In this document: positions 1 to 12,900 of the stretch, piece after piece
How positions within the stretch are numbered: the stretch's first letter is position 1
Layout: every line of letters starts with the position of its first letter
Assembly: GCF_001522545.3 (NCBI RefSeq)
Contig: NC_031799.1
Span: 33,651,458-33,715,457 of the forward strand
Source of the DNA: Parus major
Lineage: Eukaryota; Chordata; Aves; Passeriformes; Paridae
Length of the DNA: 64,000 nt
Direction: 5' to 3'
Notes under the pieces: generated by a model
The model's input: only the letters and a program-made list of their open reading frames with translations
What the model was told of the DNA's origin: nothing
Databases searched by the model: none
Translations under genes and position numbers: made by a program

Positions 1-909
1 GCTTTAAGACTCGTAACTGTAATAAAAAAAAGTGCTCTTGAAGAAAAAGACTTAGAAAGCAACAATAAATTAATGCTTCAAGGATTTTAGAATATATGAA
101 AGTCATTTATGGGATTAGCTGCTTCTAGAAAATTATGCCTAAAATAAATATACTAAACTGAATTATTAAAATAAAATTAATTTCATTAATCCTCTGGGAA
201 GTCTAACGAGACTAATTATTATCTTTTAGCATATCACACTTTTCTCTGACTAAATAAAAAAGTCATTTAATGAAGATGAAAAGAGTTTTCAGACAGCAAG
301 GAACACAGATTCCTAAAAGCATGAATACTTTGAGCCCTTAAGAAAGGCTCTTGAGAATCACCTAGTTCCAGCCCTTTTGCCTTGTGCGGGGACACCTTTC
401 ACTAGGACAGGCTACCCAAAGCCTAATGGCCTGTCAAATTCAAGAAAGTCCTGCATGATTTCTAGAATTATTTTTAAGCAATAAAGTTGCTGCTGCTCTG
501 TGACACAAGCAAACTAACACTTATTGTAACAACTAACTATTGTGTTCAGCTATGCATAAACATTAATATGCTGAAGACAAAAATGAAAAAATCCCCATCC
601 TCATTGACCTATTCATGAGGCACACTGTTGGCAAAACGGTATCCTTTTAAACAGAAATGGCGCACACACACATAGAAACCAATGCTAGATGGTATACTTT
701 TCCTAATGAAAACTGTGTCTGAAAACAGTAAAAATAACCAGGCCTCAAAATTCTGCTGTTTCCATGGCAAATAGGACCGGCCCTTTTGGTCTTCTTGAAC
801 TTCTGAACGACAGGGGAAACTTATAAACCAAACACAATTGATCAAATCACTTATTGTACAGCATGGTTGTGATTGTCTGGGTGATGAAAATCCATGTGAA
901 CCCTCTTCT
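1..909 (-). other. PRUNE2: PRUNE2 3' untranslated region (start of it)
   Basis: This stretch follows the TGA of the terminal exon and is A/T-rich with no sustained reading frame on either strand. By eye I find no AATAAA on the minus strand here. The only near-canonical signal is ATTAAA at about 268-273. The transcript therefore probably continues past the left edge. The real end cannot be fixed from this window. Confidence 0.55.
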
Positions 910-955
910 TCAAATGCCTGGCAATGATGCTTCTTGTTTCAGGGTCATGTCGATG
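910..955 (-). CDS. PRUNE2: PRUNE2 terminal coding exon (exon 19)
   Basis: The acceptor is ...AATAAATAG before position 955. The preceding exon ends in GA, so GA+C makes Asp and the frame reads [15 protein letters not shown], then TGA at 910-912. Human PRUNE2, as I remember it, ends DIDLKLKEKP, so the first residues align and the bird tail is a few residues longer. The exon is too short for ordinary ORF finding and was located by phase and homology. The match D-I-D-x-x-L-K after a phase-correct acceptor makes it convincing. The alternative is termination in a retained intron just after exon 18. Confidence 0.8.
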
Positions 956-3900
956 CTATTTATTAAAGACACAATGACAAAGAACAACAACAAATTAATG
1001 AGTGCTCTGAAAACACTAAAATAACATGGCTAATTATTTCCCCAATCCTGAGCTCTCACAAAGTGTTTGAGTATCCTTATCTCTCATTTACTTCAATGCA
1101 GTAGTCTGAAATAACTTACACACATCCTATCTACATCTATGAAAGTGCACACTTTGCTAAGTGCTGTTACTGTTTTATTGAAATAAAAAACTACTTTTTC
1201 AGCAATTCCAATCTGAAGTAAATCAGTTGGGAGAAGATCCACTGGTGGAAAGACATAACAGTGTGGCAGGAATGGGTACCCCTAAAAATGTTACTAAGTG
1301 TACAGTTTTTGCTATTTAGTGCAAAGCATATGCCATGAAACACTTCAGAGGTATTCTTTAGAGGAAGAAGTCGTCTTCATAAATGTTGCCTCAAGATACG
1401 ATCTTCCTTAAAGAATACATAATTTTAAATTTCCTCATAATTGTATTTCATATTATTCGTTCAGAATATTCATAATAATTCATAGTATTTATGAACTGTT
1501 ACACAATTATTCTTCTACTAGGAATCACTTCACAATATTTCCTTTAAAGTCATGAAGAAATGCAACGAATTGACCAAAACAGAACACAGGAAGCATGACA
1601 ATAGACAGAAACCTTTGAAACAGAATGAAAAACAACAGAAGCAAACTAAGTGCTGGGCAGACTCCAGAGGTGTTCCAACAGAAAGCGTACAGAAAAACAG
1701 TCTCTGTAAAACTGCTGTTCCCAGAGTGAGGGGATTTATGTAGGATGCTATTTCCTGAACAAATGACAAAAAATAAGGGATATGATCACAGGAAAATTAT
1801 TGCCACTTCTGAAGAGAGATTTATATCTACGCAGAGAAAATAAATGCCATGAATTAGCATTAATCTGGCCTTAAATATATTATATAAGAGAAATTACATT
1901 ATTTAACATAAATGTAATTTCTCTTCTCTTTTTGCTGCCCAGCTTATCATTCAAGAAAAACAGAAAAGTTGTTCAAGCCACAGAAGGTCAAAATCGTGCA
2001 CGGCCTTTAACATGTCATTTTTGGTTCTCATACTTTGAAACACGGTTCTCATATTGACTTACTATGGGAAAAAAAACAGTGTCTAAGAAAAAAAAAGATA
2101 AGATATAATGTCAACTGGATCAGGAATTTATCTTATGGTTCCAACCTGTGTATGAGGTATGACAGTGTGACAGCTTACTAGAGCACTGTGAAAACCAAAG
2201 CTTCAATTTATTTATGCAACTTTTCGCTACACACACTTCTAATTATCTGCCTGTTTATTAACACTCATGTCCCTGATGGAATCTTTCTGCTGAGGATTTA
2301 GGTTTACTATATAATATTTCCCCTACAGTGTGAGACACCAGTGTATTTCTACACACCGGTCAGAAGGGCAGGGGCAGCAAAGGCCTTGATCTGTCTGCCC
2401 AGGGCACACTGGCCAGGACACACACCCCACTGCAACGCCTGGCTCTCCTGACGTGCTGTTCTAGCAACAAACTCGGCGCTCCTGTGACACACTGCACCTA
2501 CAAGCACTCTCACTCAGGAACAGGAAGAGCAGCAGCGCAGGGTTTTCCACCTGCATGGTATCAGGCAGAGGAACAGCATACCAGAGGACTGACACATCCC
2601 CATTTCCAAGTGAACAAGTCCATCTTTGAAAGGAAAAGGCATAAAGATGTTTGAGACTTAATCAGGAAAATAATTATGAAAGAAGCTGAGAAGCAGAAAA
2701 GCAAAGAGAAGGCACATGTTAAGAGCGGGGCCCAGAAAACAAAGTAAAATATAAGACTTTTTAATCTTTGAATGAGGATGGCAAGTTTGAAATTGAACAT
2801 AATGCATGGAACCATCTTCATTGTGATCATGCTGCACTTTTTCTATCTATTTTTAATATAATTTAACCTGAATATTCTCAGGCTAACAATTATATCTCTC
2901 TCTGCTTGGAAATGGTTAAAGACACTTCAAACACATTCCCAATGCAACACAAATATAATATATCTTCAGTATATAACACATATATAAAGTATATAAAATA
3001 TAAATATAATAAAGTGTCAATGCTTTGTCTGCTTGTACATGTTGTTCCTGAATACTGCCATAAATGTATTTAGTTCTCAAAAAAGTTTTAAGGAGTCTGC
3101 CCAGCCTCAGTTCCTAGCAACATGGTTGTAAAATAATGTTAAAATGTAATGACAGTATTAGGCATAAATTCTTACTCCTGCTCCACTGAAGCCATTTCTG
3201 GATCATTTGAGAGGCAGCTAGTTCTGGATACAAGGAAAAAGATAAGTAAACATTTTTTTCTGTGTTGATTTCTTTCTCTTTTAAAATATGACATCGAATT
3301 TGGGGATGTAATATCTAACTGTAGTGAGTATCATTGACAGTACAAACACACAAATGTTTTTAGGAATGTAGGGATCTTCGTGCCCACAACACACATTAGT
3401 CTGAGTAACAAATTTTAAAGCTATTTCTTTAAGTTGGGGAAGGGAAATGCACTACAGTGATCTCATACATCCAACAGTAACAATAATCAGTGGTGCCTCA
3501 TATGAATATTTTGTTCCCCTTTCACTTGCTATACTGCAGCCTCTACTATTTTAAATGGAGTAACAAGAAAGCAGCTTTCTTCCACTCATTGTCACATATA
3601 CAATGCATTTGAAAATGCTGACAAAAGGGATAGAAGTTGTATTTCAAGGCTGGGTAAGCCTTTTTGTTTAACAAAATAGTCAGGTGGCATCAGGTAACTA
3701 CATATGGGAATTTATTGCTTCTGAAGCAGTGTTAACTGCTAGAATAAAAAAGCAGTGGCCAGAATTTTAGACATTTCTCTGTGGTTGTTTTAGAAACTAA
3801 CCTCAGAAGAACTGAAGGAAAATGTGTACTCTGAAAGAAGGAACTTTTAGAAAAAATACAGCAAAGAAGAAGCTGTAAGTTGAAAACTGTGAAGTGCATA

Positions 3901-6900
3901 AGCAAAAGGAAGGTGATTGGAAAGAAACTACAAAACTCAAAATCTTTAGTTACAAAATCTTCCTCAGAGAATCTTGTACTAGAACCAGCACAGGAATTTT
4001 CTGTACAATACTCACATAAGGAAAGTGCACAGTAAACTTTCTAAAGCTCTGCTCAGTGAATCAAGTATTGTGTACCTCTTATGGATTTCTTTGGTACTCT
4101 ACACTATACTACCACATTATATTCAAGTCAAAGCACAGAGTTATCACTTCAAAGTATCTGATCATCACCTGCCACTGGTTTATTAAATAACCATAAACAA
4201 TATAATATTATCAAGTATTAATTTCTCAGCATATTCAGCTAACATTGGAAAGACAGAAGAATTTATACACCTACCTTAACTGAGATAGCTAACCATAATT
4301 TAGTGAACTGTAAAAAAATCTTAGAAATAACTACCTCTTAAAAGCTGTATAAATCAACTGACATAAAAGGGAAAGAAAATGATTAATGACCCATTTTAAT
4401 GGAGTATGTGATTTCAGTCATTCCCATGACTACAGAAACAATCATCAAAAAACAGCAAATTTTTTTTTATATAATGTAAGGGTATAACTATTTACTACTG
4501 AGACACAGCAGTACAAAAGCAGTGAGAGGGGAAGTAAATTCACAAATGGGGCAACTTACACAGTAATTGAAACTACAAATTGACTGCTGTACCAAACACA
4601 ATGTACTACTGCATTCCAGCTATTCCTGTGAAACAATATAATGCCAGCATCCAGCTGAAAGCTATCTTACTTAGCTGCTTCTGAAGCTTCCCTCAGTTCT
4701 TCATCCAGTCTGCATGAGTAAAAGTTATTGATATAAAGAAACAGAGAAGCAAGCAGAGCATAAGAGTGAAGCAGAGCAATAGCAGAGCAAAGAACAAGTA
4801 CAGTACATGCTTTTAACATAGGCACCCAGTATGATTAAGGGCTGACTTTAAAAGCTCTTCAGTTAAGTAAGATACCATTTATTCTTGTGCTGAACCCACC
4901 TTAAATTTGTAAAGTCCTTATTTAGCTCACTTAGAGGCACAGACTGAGAAGCAGCAGGGGTCTGAGGCATGCCCAGTGGACAGAGCTGAAAGCATTCACT
5001 TGCTCTATCAGATAATGTTAAACTAGCTGCAGCCTGCACCAAGTCAAGGACATTTACAGTTCAGTGAGTTTTATTTGCAAGGGAAGCTGATCTCAACAGC
5101 TTGAAGGGGAAAGTAAGATGCCACATCATTGCAAGTCCTCTCTCATTCAGCTGTTGAGGTCGCCTGCAGGTGAAAGGCTGTCACACAGATTCACTCCATT
5201 ATGAGCAACAGCATGGGCTAGAAAGCAAGTTTTACCTCATTCTTCTTTTAATACACTTCTCTTCATCATACCTTACAAGATGAGAGTGGATGAAAGAAGA
5301 GAAAAGATGTACAAGTTCATATGGTACAACAATCATATTGTATTGTGCTTCTCTGAAAACTACTTAAATAAACACATAACCCAAATTCTGGCATAACATT
5401 ATGTATTTTCTAAAGGTGGGATTTTTCTTGACCATAGGTGGTATGCTTGCTCTTGGAAATGAAGTAATTATGAAGGCAAAAAAATGAGTTGTATTTTTCT
5501 ATAGGAATCTCTCTGAATTTGCAGCAGAATGGAAGCTATGAACTGAACACTGCACTTCTCCCTATGGTACGGGAACAGCCACTCACAGATGCTTTGAATG
5601 CACACAGCCACTAAATCTTCTTATTACATCTTGAAATGCTTGCCACCAATGGGTGCAATTGTCATCTTTCCAGTTCTGTCTTTTTCAGCAAAATCATGAC
5701 CTCTCATCTGGCTGCTGATGACATGAAGTAGACATTACCCTAAAACTCTGTAAGTACTAAAGTTTCTTTGGTACCAGTGCTGTGATTGTTTCATCTTTTG
5801 GTCTGAGAGGTGAATGGACTTTTCGAACAGTCTTCAGTTTATAGCGAAGCAAAAATGTGTGTAACAGAGATGTGCCACTGTGTAACAGTGTGACATACCA
5901 AAGAAACAGACACGAACTCTCTGACTATCATGGTAAGGTTTCTATCAAAGACAACTATAAGAAACTAAAATGTTTACAGGAATCAGAGGAACATTTGTTA
6001 GGCATGTTAGAACATTCTTAGCATATTCCACCTCTAAAGAAGTTACAGGAGCAAATGAAGCTGAGTGAAAGTCTCTATGACCCCTGATTTCACAAGTGCA
6101 ATTTACTGCTATATCCAGACCTGAGCTTCCCACTTCCTCCCCGGAACTGCACCACCAGCTTGACAAAGGAAATTACTTTACAACTACTGTAAAACAGGTG
6201 TGAAAACTCCTGCCTGGGCTGAGAATATCTATGACAACTTCAAAAGCTGTCACTGATCAGTCATAATGAAAATACAATTATACTTGCGTATCTACTCTTC
6301 AAACTACCTTCTAGAACAGGCTGTTCAAAACCTGGAACATTTGCTAAAGAGAACAATTAAAAAAAATTAAATTTCTGAACAGAACTTAATAACAACTACA
6401 TAAAAACCATTATCTTTTCCAGTCATGCTTTCAGTCTTGGTATACCATTTCTTTTCGTTGTTTTCAGGTCTGAAAAAAAGTCATTTGAGGAAAACAATGC
6501 CAGTCAACTTCCCACCATTTTTTAACAGGTATTTTCCTTTGGAAATGCCTGCATTTGAAAAACGTCTTCACATAAGCAGCAAGAACTGAGAGACTGTCTT
6601 TCAGGGATTGTGGATTTAACCACAAAAATTGACAAGGCAAGGAACAGTTAACCTATGGAGTTTTACTGGTCTTCTATTGAATAGGCTGTCTTTTAATTAA
6701 TGCCTCTGTTAAGAGCCTTGCACAACTAAAATTTGAAAACACTTCCACTTAAACAGAGATAAAAGTTATGAAAAAATACAGCCTAGATGATACCTCATCT
6801 AGGAAAGGCCAAACAATTTTCCCACTCCTCTAGAAGTAAATATTTATTGTGGTTTGTGCTTCCATTCCACAGTGGTCTCCTGCTTCCCAGTTTGACAGTG

Positions 6901-9900
6901 ACATGTTTGTGGAACAACACATAATCATTTTTAAGAACATTAGGAAAGTGCTTTCTATTCTTCTTACAGTCTTTAACACTATTATTAGTTCGTGGAAGTA
7001 GTTTCCATTAGAACAAATACATACTGCTGTACATCACTTACTTGACAATACTGTCTGGTATATGCACATATTCCATTGGAATCATCTCATGAAGCTCTGC
7101 CAACGTGTTGACATACTGTATCTTACTGCTGAACTTAGAGCTGAAACACAGCAAAAAGGGTATTAATTGACTTTCCCTCCCCATCTTTTATAACATGCTA
7201 AAACCAAACGAAGAAATGTATTAAATGTATTAAATAATTAAGCATTTGGATATTCGTATTTCAATTACAGACTGAGAGACTGTTAATAATTAATGACTCA
7301 ATCCACCTGCCACAGCTACAGAAGGCTGGTAAGAGGCACGTCTTGTGAAGTGGGATAGCACATTTTATCATGCCAGCCCTCTCTTGCACAATGGCTCAGG
7401 TGTCAAAACTTCCCTCTAGGAAAGAACCAGGACTTTCACATAGAGCCTGAAGGTATTCAGCCCAGACATAACTGGTGGGATATAAACAACTCAGCTTTAC
7501 TGATAGAAGAAAGAGGCAGCTGTAACATCTTAGAAGGCAAGGTACCTGGCCATTCCCACCTGAACTTGAGTGAACGTAAATGCAATGGACTCTGTTTTGT
7601 GGGCTTCCTCTACTCAATAAAGACAGTGACAATAACTTTGGTAAGATTGGAACCCTCAACACCAAGATCACCAGGAGAAGAGGACCAACGGGATGACATC
7701 AAGATCATAGAGTGATGATATTATTTCTCCTTAAGTCTGCCTGTGTTTGTCAAGCTCATTCTCCTCTCCTCACACTCATTTTCTTTCTATCTCTCTCTCA
7801 CATTTACTGCTAAATAAAAGTCTGCGCTATTTACTTCAGCATATGGTCTTGTCTGCACCTGAATTTGGACAGACACATCTCTCTAATAATTTTAATAACC
7901 GTATCTTAACACACAGTTCAGCTGATCATGAGCCTACCTGAGTTCTAGTGAGACTGAAAGCAAGCCTACACCTTTTATTGTTCCTTCTCTAGGCTGAAGC
8001 ACATTACTAAGCCAACATCTTAAATTGTAATGCCTATATACTAGACAATGTGATTAGTTTTACAGTTTGAAGGAGATGTGTGAAAATTTGGAAAATAATC
8101 AAATCCCTTACAGAGTACTTGAAAAAAGAGATGGGAAGCATTACTTGACATGGATATAATCATCATGACAGTTATCAAGGGCATGTGATGACTTAGCATT
8201 TCTATTTTACACCAATTCTCAATCAAACACAATAAAGCTGAATTTCATAATTTATTCAGAAGAGCACAGATCTGATTGTGTCTATTCTTACTGCATGGAC
8301 TTTTTATGACAAAATAATTGTTTATTTCAGCTGTGCTATATGATTCATTTATTGTGCTTGTAGAATGATCATTTGGAAAAAAGGCTAAATTGTTCAGAAA
8401 ATACACTTAAAATTTGTCTAACCTAAGTTATTTGGTAAGTGTGAGGTTATGAAAAATCTATCTATCTTTATCATTTGGCTTTTAAATTTTTTAAATTTAA
8501 CTGTGGTTGTATTTAGATCATCTTATAACATCAGTAATAGTGGCAAACTCATATTGACCATATATGTTAAGTCTAGGTCTTGAAAACCAGAACATATTCT
8601 TCCTATTTACTGCTGACCAGCAGGTACACCCAGACATGGAGCATCTGAAATAGCTCTGAGCAAAGGTTACTGTCCTTCCCCTCAACACATGTATCTTCCC
8701 AATAATGCAAAGTGAGATACCTGGAACAGGAACACGTGAAGGTGCTGTGAACAGTTCTTTAAGCTCATTCATTGTAAATTGTTTCTGTACCCAATCAGCA
8801 TAACTAGACACACACACTGGATCAGACCAATGGTCTGATTCAGATTTACGTTTTAGATCCAAGAATCACCCACGATTGTCCAGTCAAACCACATATACAG
8901 ATTCATACACATTTTATACACAACATACAGATTCTTAGCATTATATCCAAATTGTTCATCACAGTCTGAAGCATCAGCATTGCCATTTAAAGTAACCTGG
9001 CAAACTGCAAGCCAAACATAAGCCTCTAAAGATGGTGGGAAAGCACTAAAAAATCTTTCAGTGGGTAACTTTTCCTCCTGAGGATTCTTCTGGGTCCACC
9101 AATTCCACTACAGTGACTGATTTCTAAGTAATTCCTTCATGTGGGAGTATATGGGCATCCCAGACACACTTTCTTTCAGACTTCTAGGGAAAGTAAGCTG
9201 CCAGTAGTGGTAACTTCCCATCATTTAAATATTTCAGTCAAATGCCAAATATGTTTCACAGACTCTTAAAAAACCCCTTAGAAATCTAATTTCTTACCTA
9301 ACACAGCTCAAATTATTTTTGGAGTGAATATCTATAAGGATTCTAATAGAATAGCTAAGATCTATCTCTGCTACCTTCTAGTTCTTTCATTCTATATATT
9401 CAAAAAATGATTTTTCAGTCAAGATGGATTCCACATTCCACTGAATTCTCCTGCTAGTTTTTGAGGTAGAACAAAGAGCTGAGATAGAATTAAGGGTAGC
9501 CTACCCTCAGTGACTTGACTGCCCCCATTTTGTTGTCTTTCAGGTTTTGGATTTCTACTGTTTAGTCCCACATCTCAGCTGATATACAATTAAAATTATA
9601 TTGCTTGCTTTTAGCTATCTCACTGATATCTCTGCTTGCCTTGTGCCTATTAATTTCTCACTCTAAAATTCCCACTGTGCCTGTCAGGGGTTTGGGGAAC
9701 AGCTGTGGACTAGCAAACTAAGCTATTGTCATTGGTCTTCAATCTAATCAAGTTTTTATCTCCTTATCTGAAGAAAGGGAAGTTAATTCATAACGTTCTC
9801 CTGTCCTTGGTAAGGGTCCAAATATTTCATGTCATCCTCCAAAAAAATCACACTAGCCATGTGTCCTGCCCACCTTTTTCAGCTTCAGTTTGCACTTCAC

Positions 9901-12900
9901 ATTCGTCATGCATCAAGACTCAATCTATTTGGCTGAGGTGGTAATTTAGTGTGTCTAGTTTGGTACCGCTAATCTGCTTTGCCAAAACATTTAGAGTGAA
10001 CATTTTCTCTTGTATGTCAATGAAAAACCTCTAATCACTGCTGCTCAGTATGGTCATTTTGAATAAATGACTAATGAATTGAAATTGACATGACTTTAAA
10101 AAAGACCACTTCTGGGAGCAAGTAGGATGGCAACAGAAATATCTCAGACATCGAACGCATCTCAGTGAATCCTCGTAACTACTGGTGATAATTCCAAGTA
10201 TTGTTTCCCTTTCACTCTGGTATTCTAAATTGTTACTTTCATCTTGCTCTTTAAGATACCACAGGGAAAAAGGAGCTCTGTTATGACATTGTACCTGTTG
10301 CACTTTGGCAGCAATGGGACAACTCATGTGCTTCCCCACACCAGTGTCACATATCAGGACAGAGCACCCTGTAACAAGAGATCTCCAGTGTCTTCACCCG
10401 AGGTCTGTGAGCAGAACTCCCTGAGAACAGTCATAACTCATCTGTGTGGCTTCTGTAGGTGAAGCTTCTTGTCCTGCCTGAAGAAACTCTTTTTTATACC
10501 TGCCACCCTGCTCTCCCTGATCTCAGGATTTCAACTGCATACTTGCCTATCTTCCACAGTAAGTCTGCAGTCTTTTATCTGGGCTGTGAACAAAGACTAA
10601 GGAACTGAATTCCCAGTACATACCCATACAGGATTACAAAACCATGCCTATGATTTCTGCAACTAGATACTCATATAAATCACTTTATTCCTGCAATTCA
10701 CCTTAGGGAAGTGAAATTCAACTTCCAAAATCGCAACATGATCTATAAAATGAGCTCTATTCAGTGAAAGATTAACAGCCATGTTTGATCATTCAGGGTG
10801 CTTATGTATTTCAGGGACATAGAAAATCACTGGTATTTACTACATACCTTATAAAAGGTCGTGTCACAGCCAGAATTGTCCTGATAAACCATGATGGATG
10901 AACAATTATAAATGATTTCAAATTCTTCCGTAATCTAAGTAAAAAAGCAATAGTTTCTTAGAAGAACAGAAAAACCCACAAAAGCTAAAGAAAGATCATA
11001 TACAGTAAACCTTGGCATGCAGGTAGGTGAGTTACAGAAACAGGACACTGTTCAAAATAATGGCTGCGGATCAGACAGGAAAATACTACTCACCGTCGAT
11101 CAATCATCTGATAACATTTTTTCATCCAACCCAGTCCAGGCATCCTTCTTCTTGGTGTTGCTCCATTCAAGTAGACAATCATATAGTCTTCAGCTACCAT
11201 CAGCTCTAAGGTACTGATTACATACCTGATAAAAATACAGGTGTCAGTGAACATATATTGTACATTATTTGATTGAGCCGAAATTAAATCAGGCTACTAG
11301 GAATAAATGAAGGCAGTCTGAACACTATGACAATACAGGCTTTTCTCTTCCTTTAAACAAAAGCAAACACTTAGCACTGATCACCATGGTACCTGTAGAT
11401 ACACAGCTAGAAAATCACAGTCCTACATGTGTCTTCAAAAATATGTGGTTTCCTTACAAAAGAGTTTAGTTTAGTGAGTCTTCAAGTATCAGTGGTGAAT
11501 TTGCTGCTTCTCAAAAAGGAATTGAATCAGAAGATTTTGTAAGGGAGAACATTGCATCAAGTGAAGTCCTAGAAACTTCTGAAATTAACTCTTGAGAAAC
11601 TTCTATTCACTATTCTAATCACCAAGTTTGATGAATACAACAATAAAAAGTGTCAGAAGATACCTGTTTATATTTCTTGTGATCCTCACACTCCGGCTAC
11701 AGAGTCTGTGACTGCAAAATACAAATACTTTGACACCCAGACCCAACAAAACCTGTCAATCAACTTGACTGATGGGACAGACAATTCCTGACATCACTTC
11801 ATTTTTCCAGCAAGACACTCCCAAAACTCATTATCAGACAGTGCTCTTGGGGCCAAATGCATCCTACCTAGAAAAGCACACTACTCATTCAAATAAGAGG
11901 ATAGCTTCAAATTCTTGTTTAGGACTATCTATGCAGATAGTCCACTCAGAGGTTTCTACCTCATTTGGGAGCTGATCATTATCAGAATGTTCAAACTGTT
12001 CTCTCTACTAGCCAGCTGCAAGGCATGCCTGTGTAAAAACTCAAAGGCAAAACCACAAGTCACACCTTAAAAACCTGAATGCCTGAGTGCACTCACTACA
12101 AAAGGCAGCTCTATCCCTAAGCATAATGGCCCCTTTCAGAGTTGTATGGGCATGCGTCACAATCTAATCTGACCCTTAAATTCCTTAGGCAGTGTCTTTA
12201 AAAGAATTTTAGGAAATCTAGTTCTCAACAGAGAGTGGTATTTTACCCGGGCTAAAGTAAGCAGCCATTATCTAGACCAGTTCCATGCATTTGGTAAATC
12301 CCCTCCAAATCACTACTCCCTCAATGCATTCCACAGCTCATCCTTTCTTTGCAGATGCGCATTCCCTGCTTTTGCCTGACATTTGTGAAGGTTTATGTCT
12401 AATATATGATGGTGATATAGGAAAGCAAGGGATTGCGTGGACATTCTGATGCATAAAGCTTATTTAATAGCTACTTTAACAAAGCTACTATTTGACAGGT
12501 TATAAGATTAGCCCTTCCCACAGGGCAGAACATCTAGTGCTTCAAAAGCACTTAAACACTGAAACACACAGAACTGTGTAAGTGCATATTAAAGTACTAC
12601 AAGTCTTTCATTTATGGAACATGACAGTCTGAAGAATGTCTGTTTATTAACTCTGAAGGGAATTGTGCCTATTATGAATTAATTTGTTATTGTAAGAAAA
12701 ATTATGCCAATTTCTCATCAGAATTAAGAGGCCTATCATGACAAAAAGGAATCTTGGCTAGTTTTTTATTCATATCTCACTAATCTCACATACTTTCATT
12801 CAACAGCTCTTATGCAATGTATGTTGAATTAGATAATTTTCTATTTTTAGGATGCTGAGCTCCCTTGTAAACCTTACCTATGTAATAATTTCTTATTATT

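Noticed and set aside
8518..8862. 114-codon minus-strand open frame in intron 15
   Set aside because: No domain, no splice context fitting PRUNE2 phases and no coding-like pattern; most likely random.
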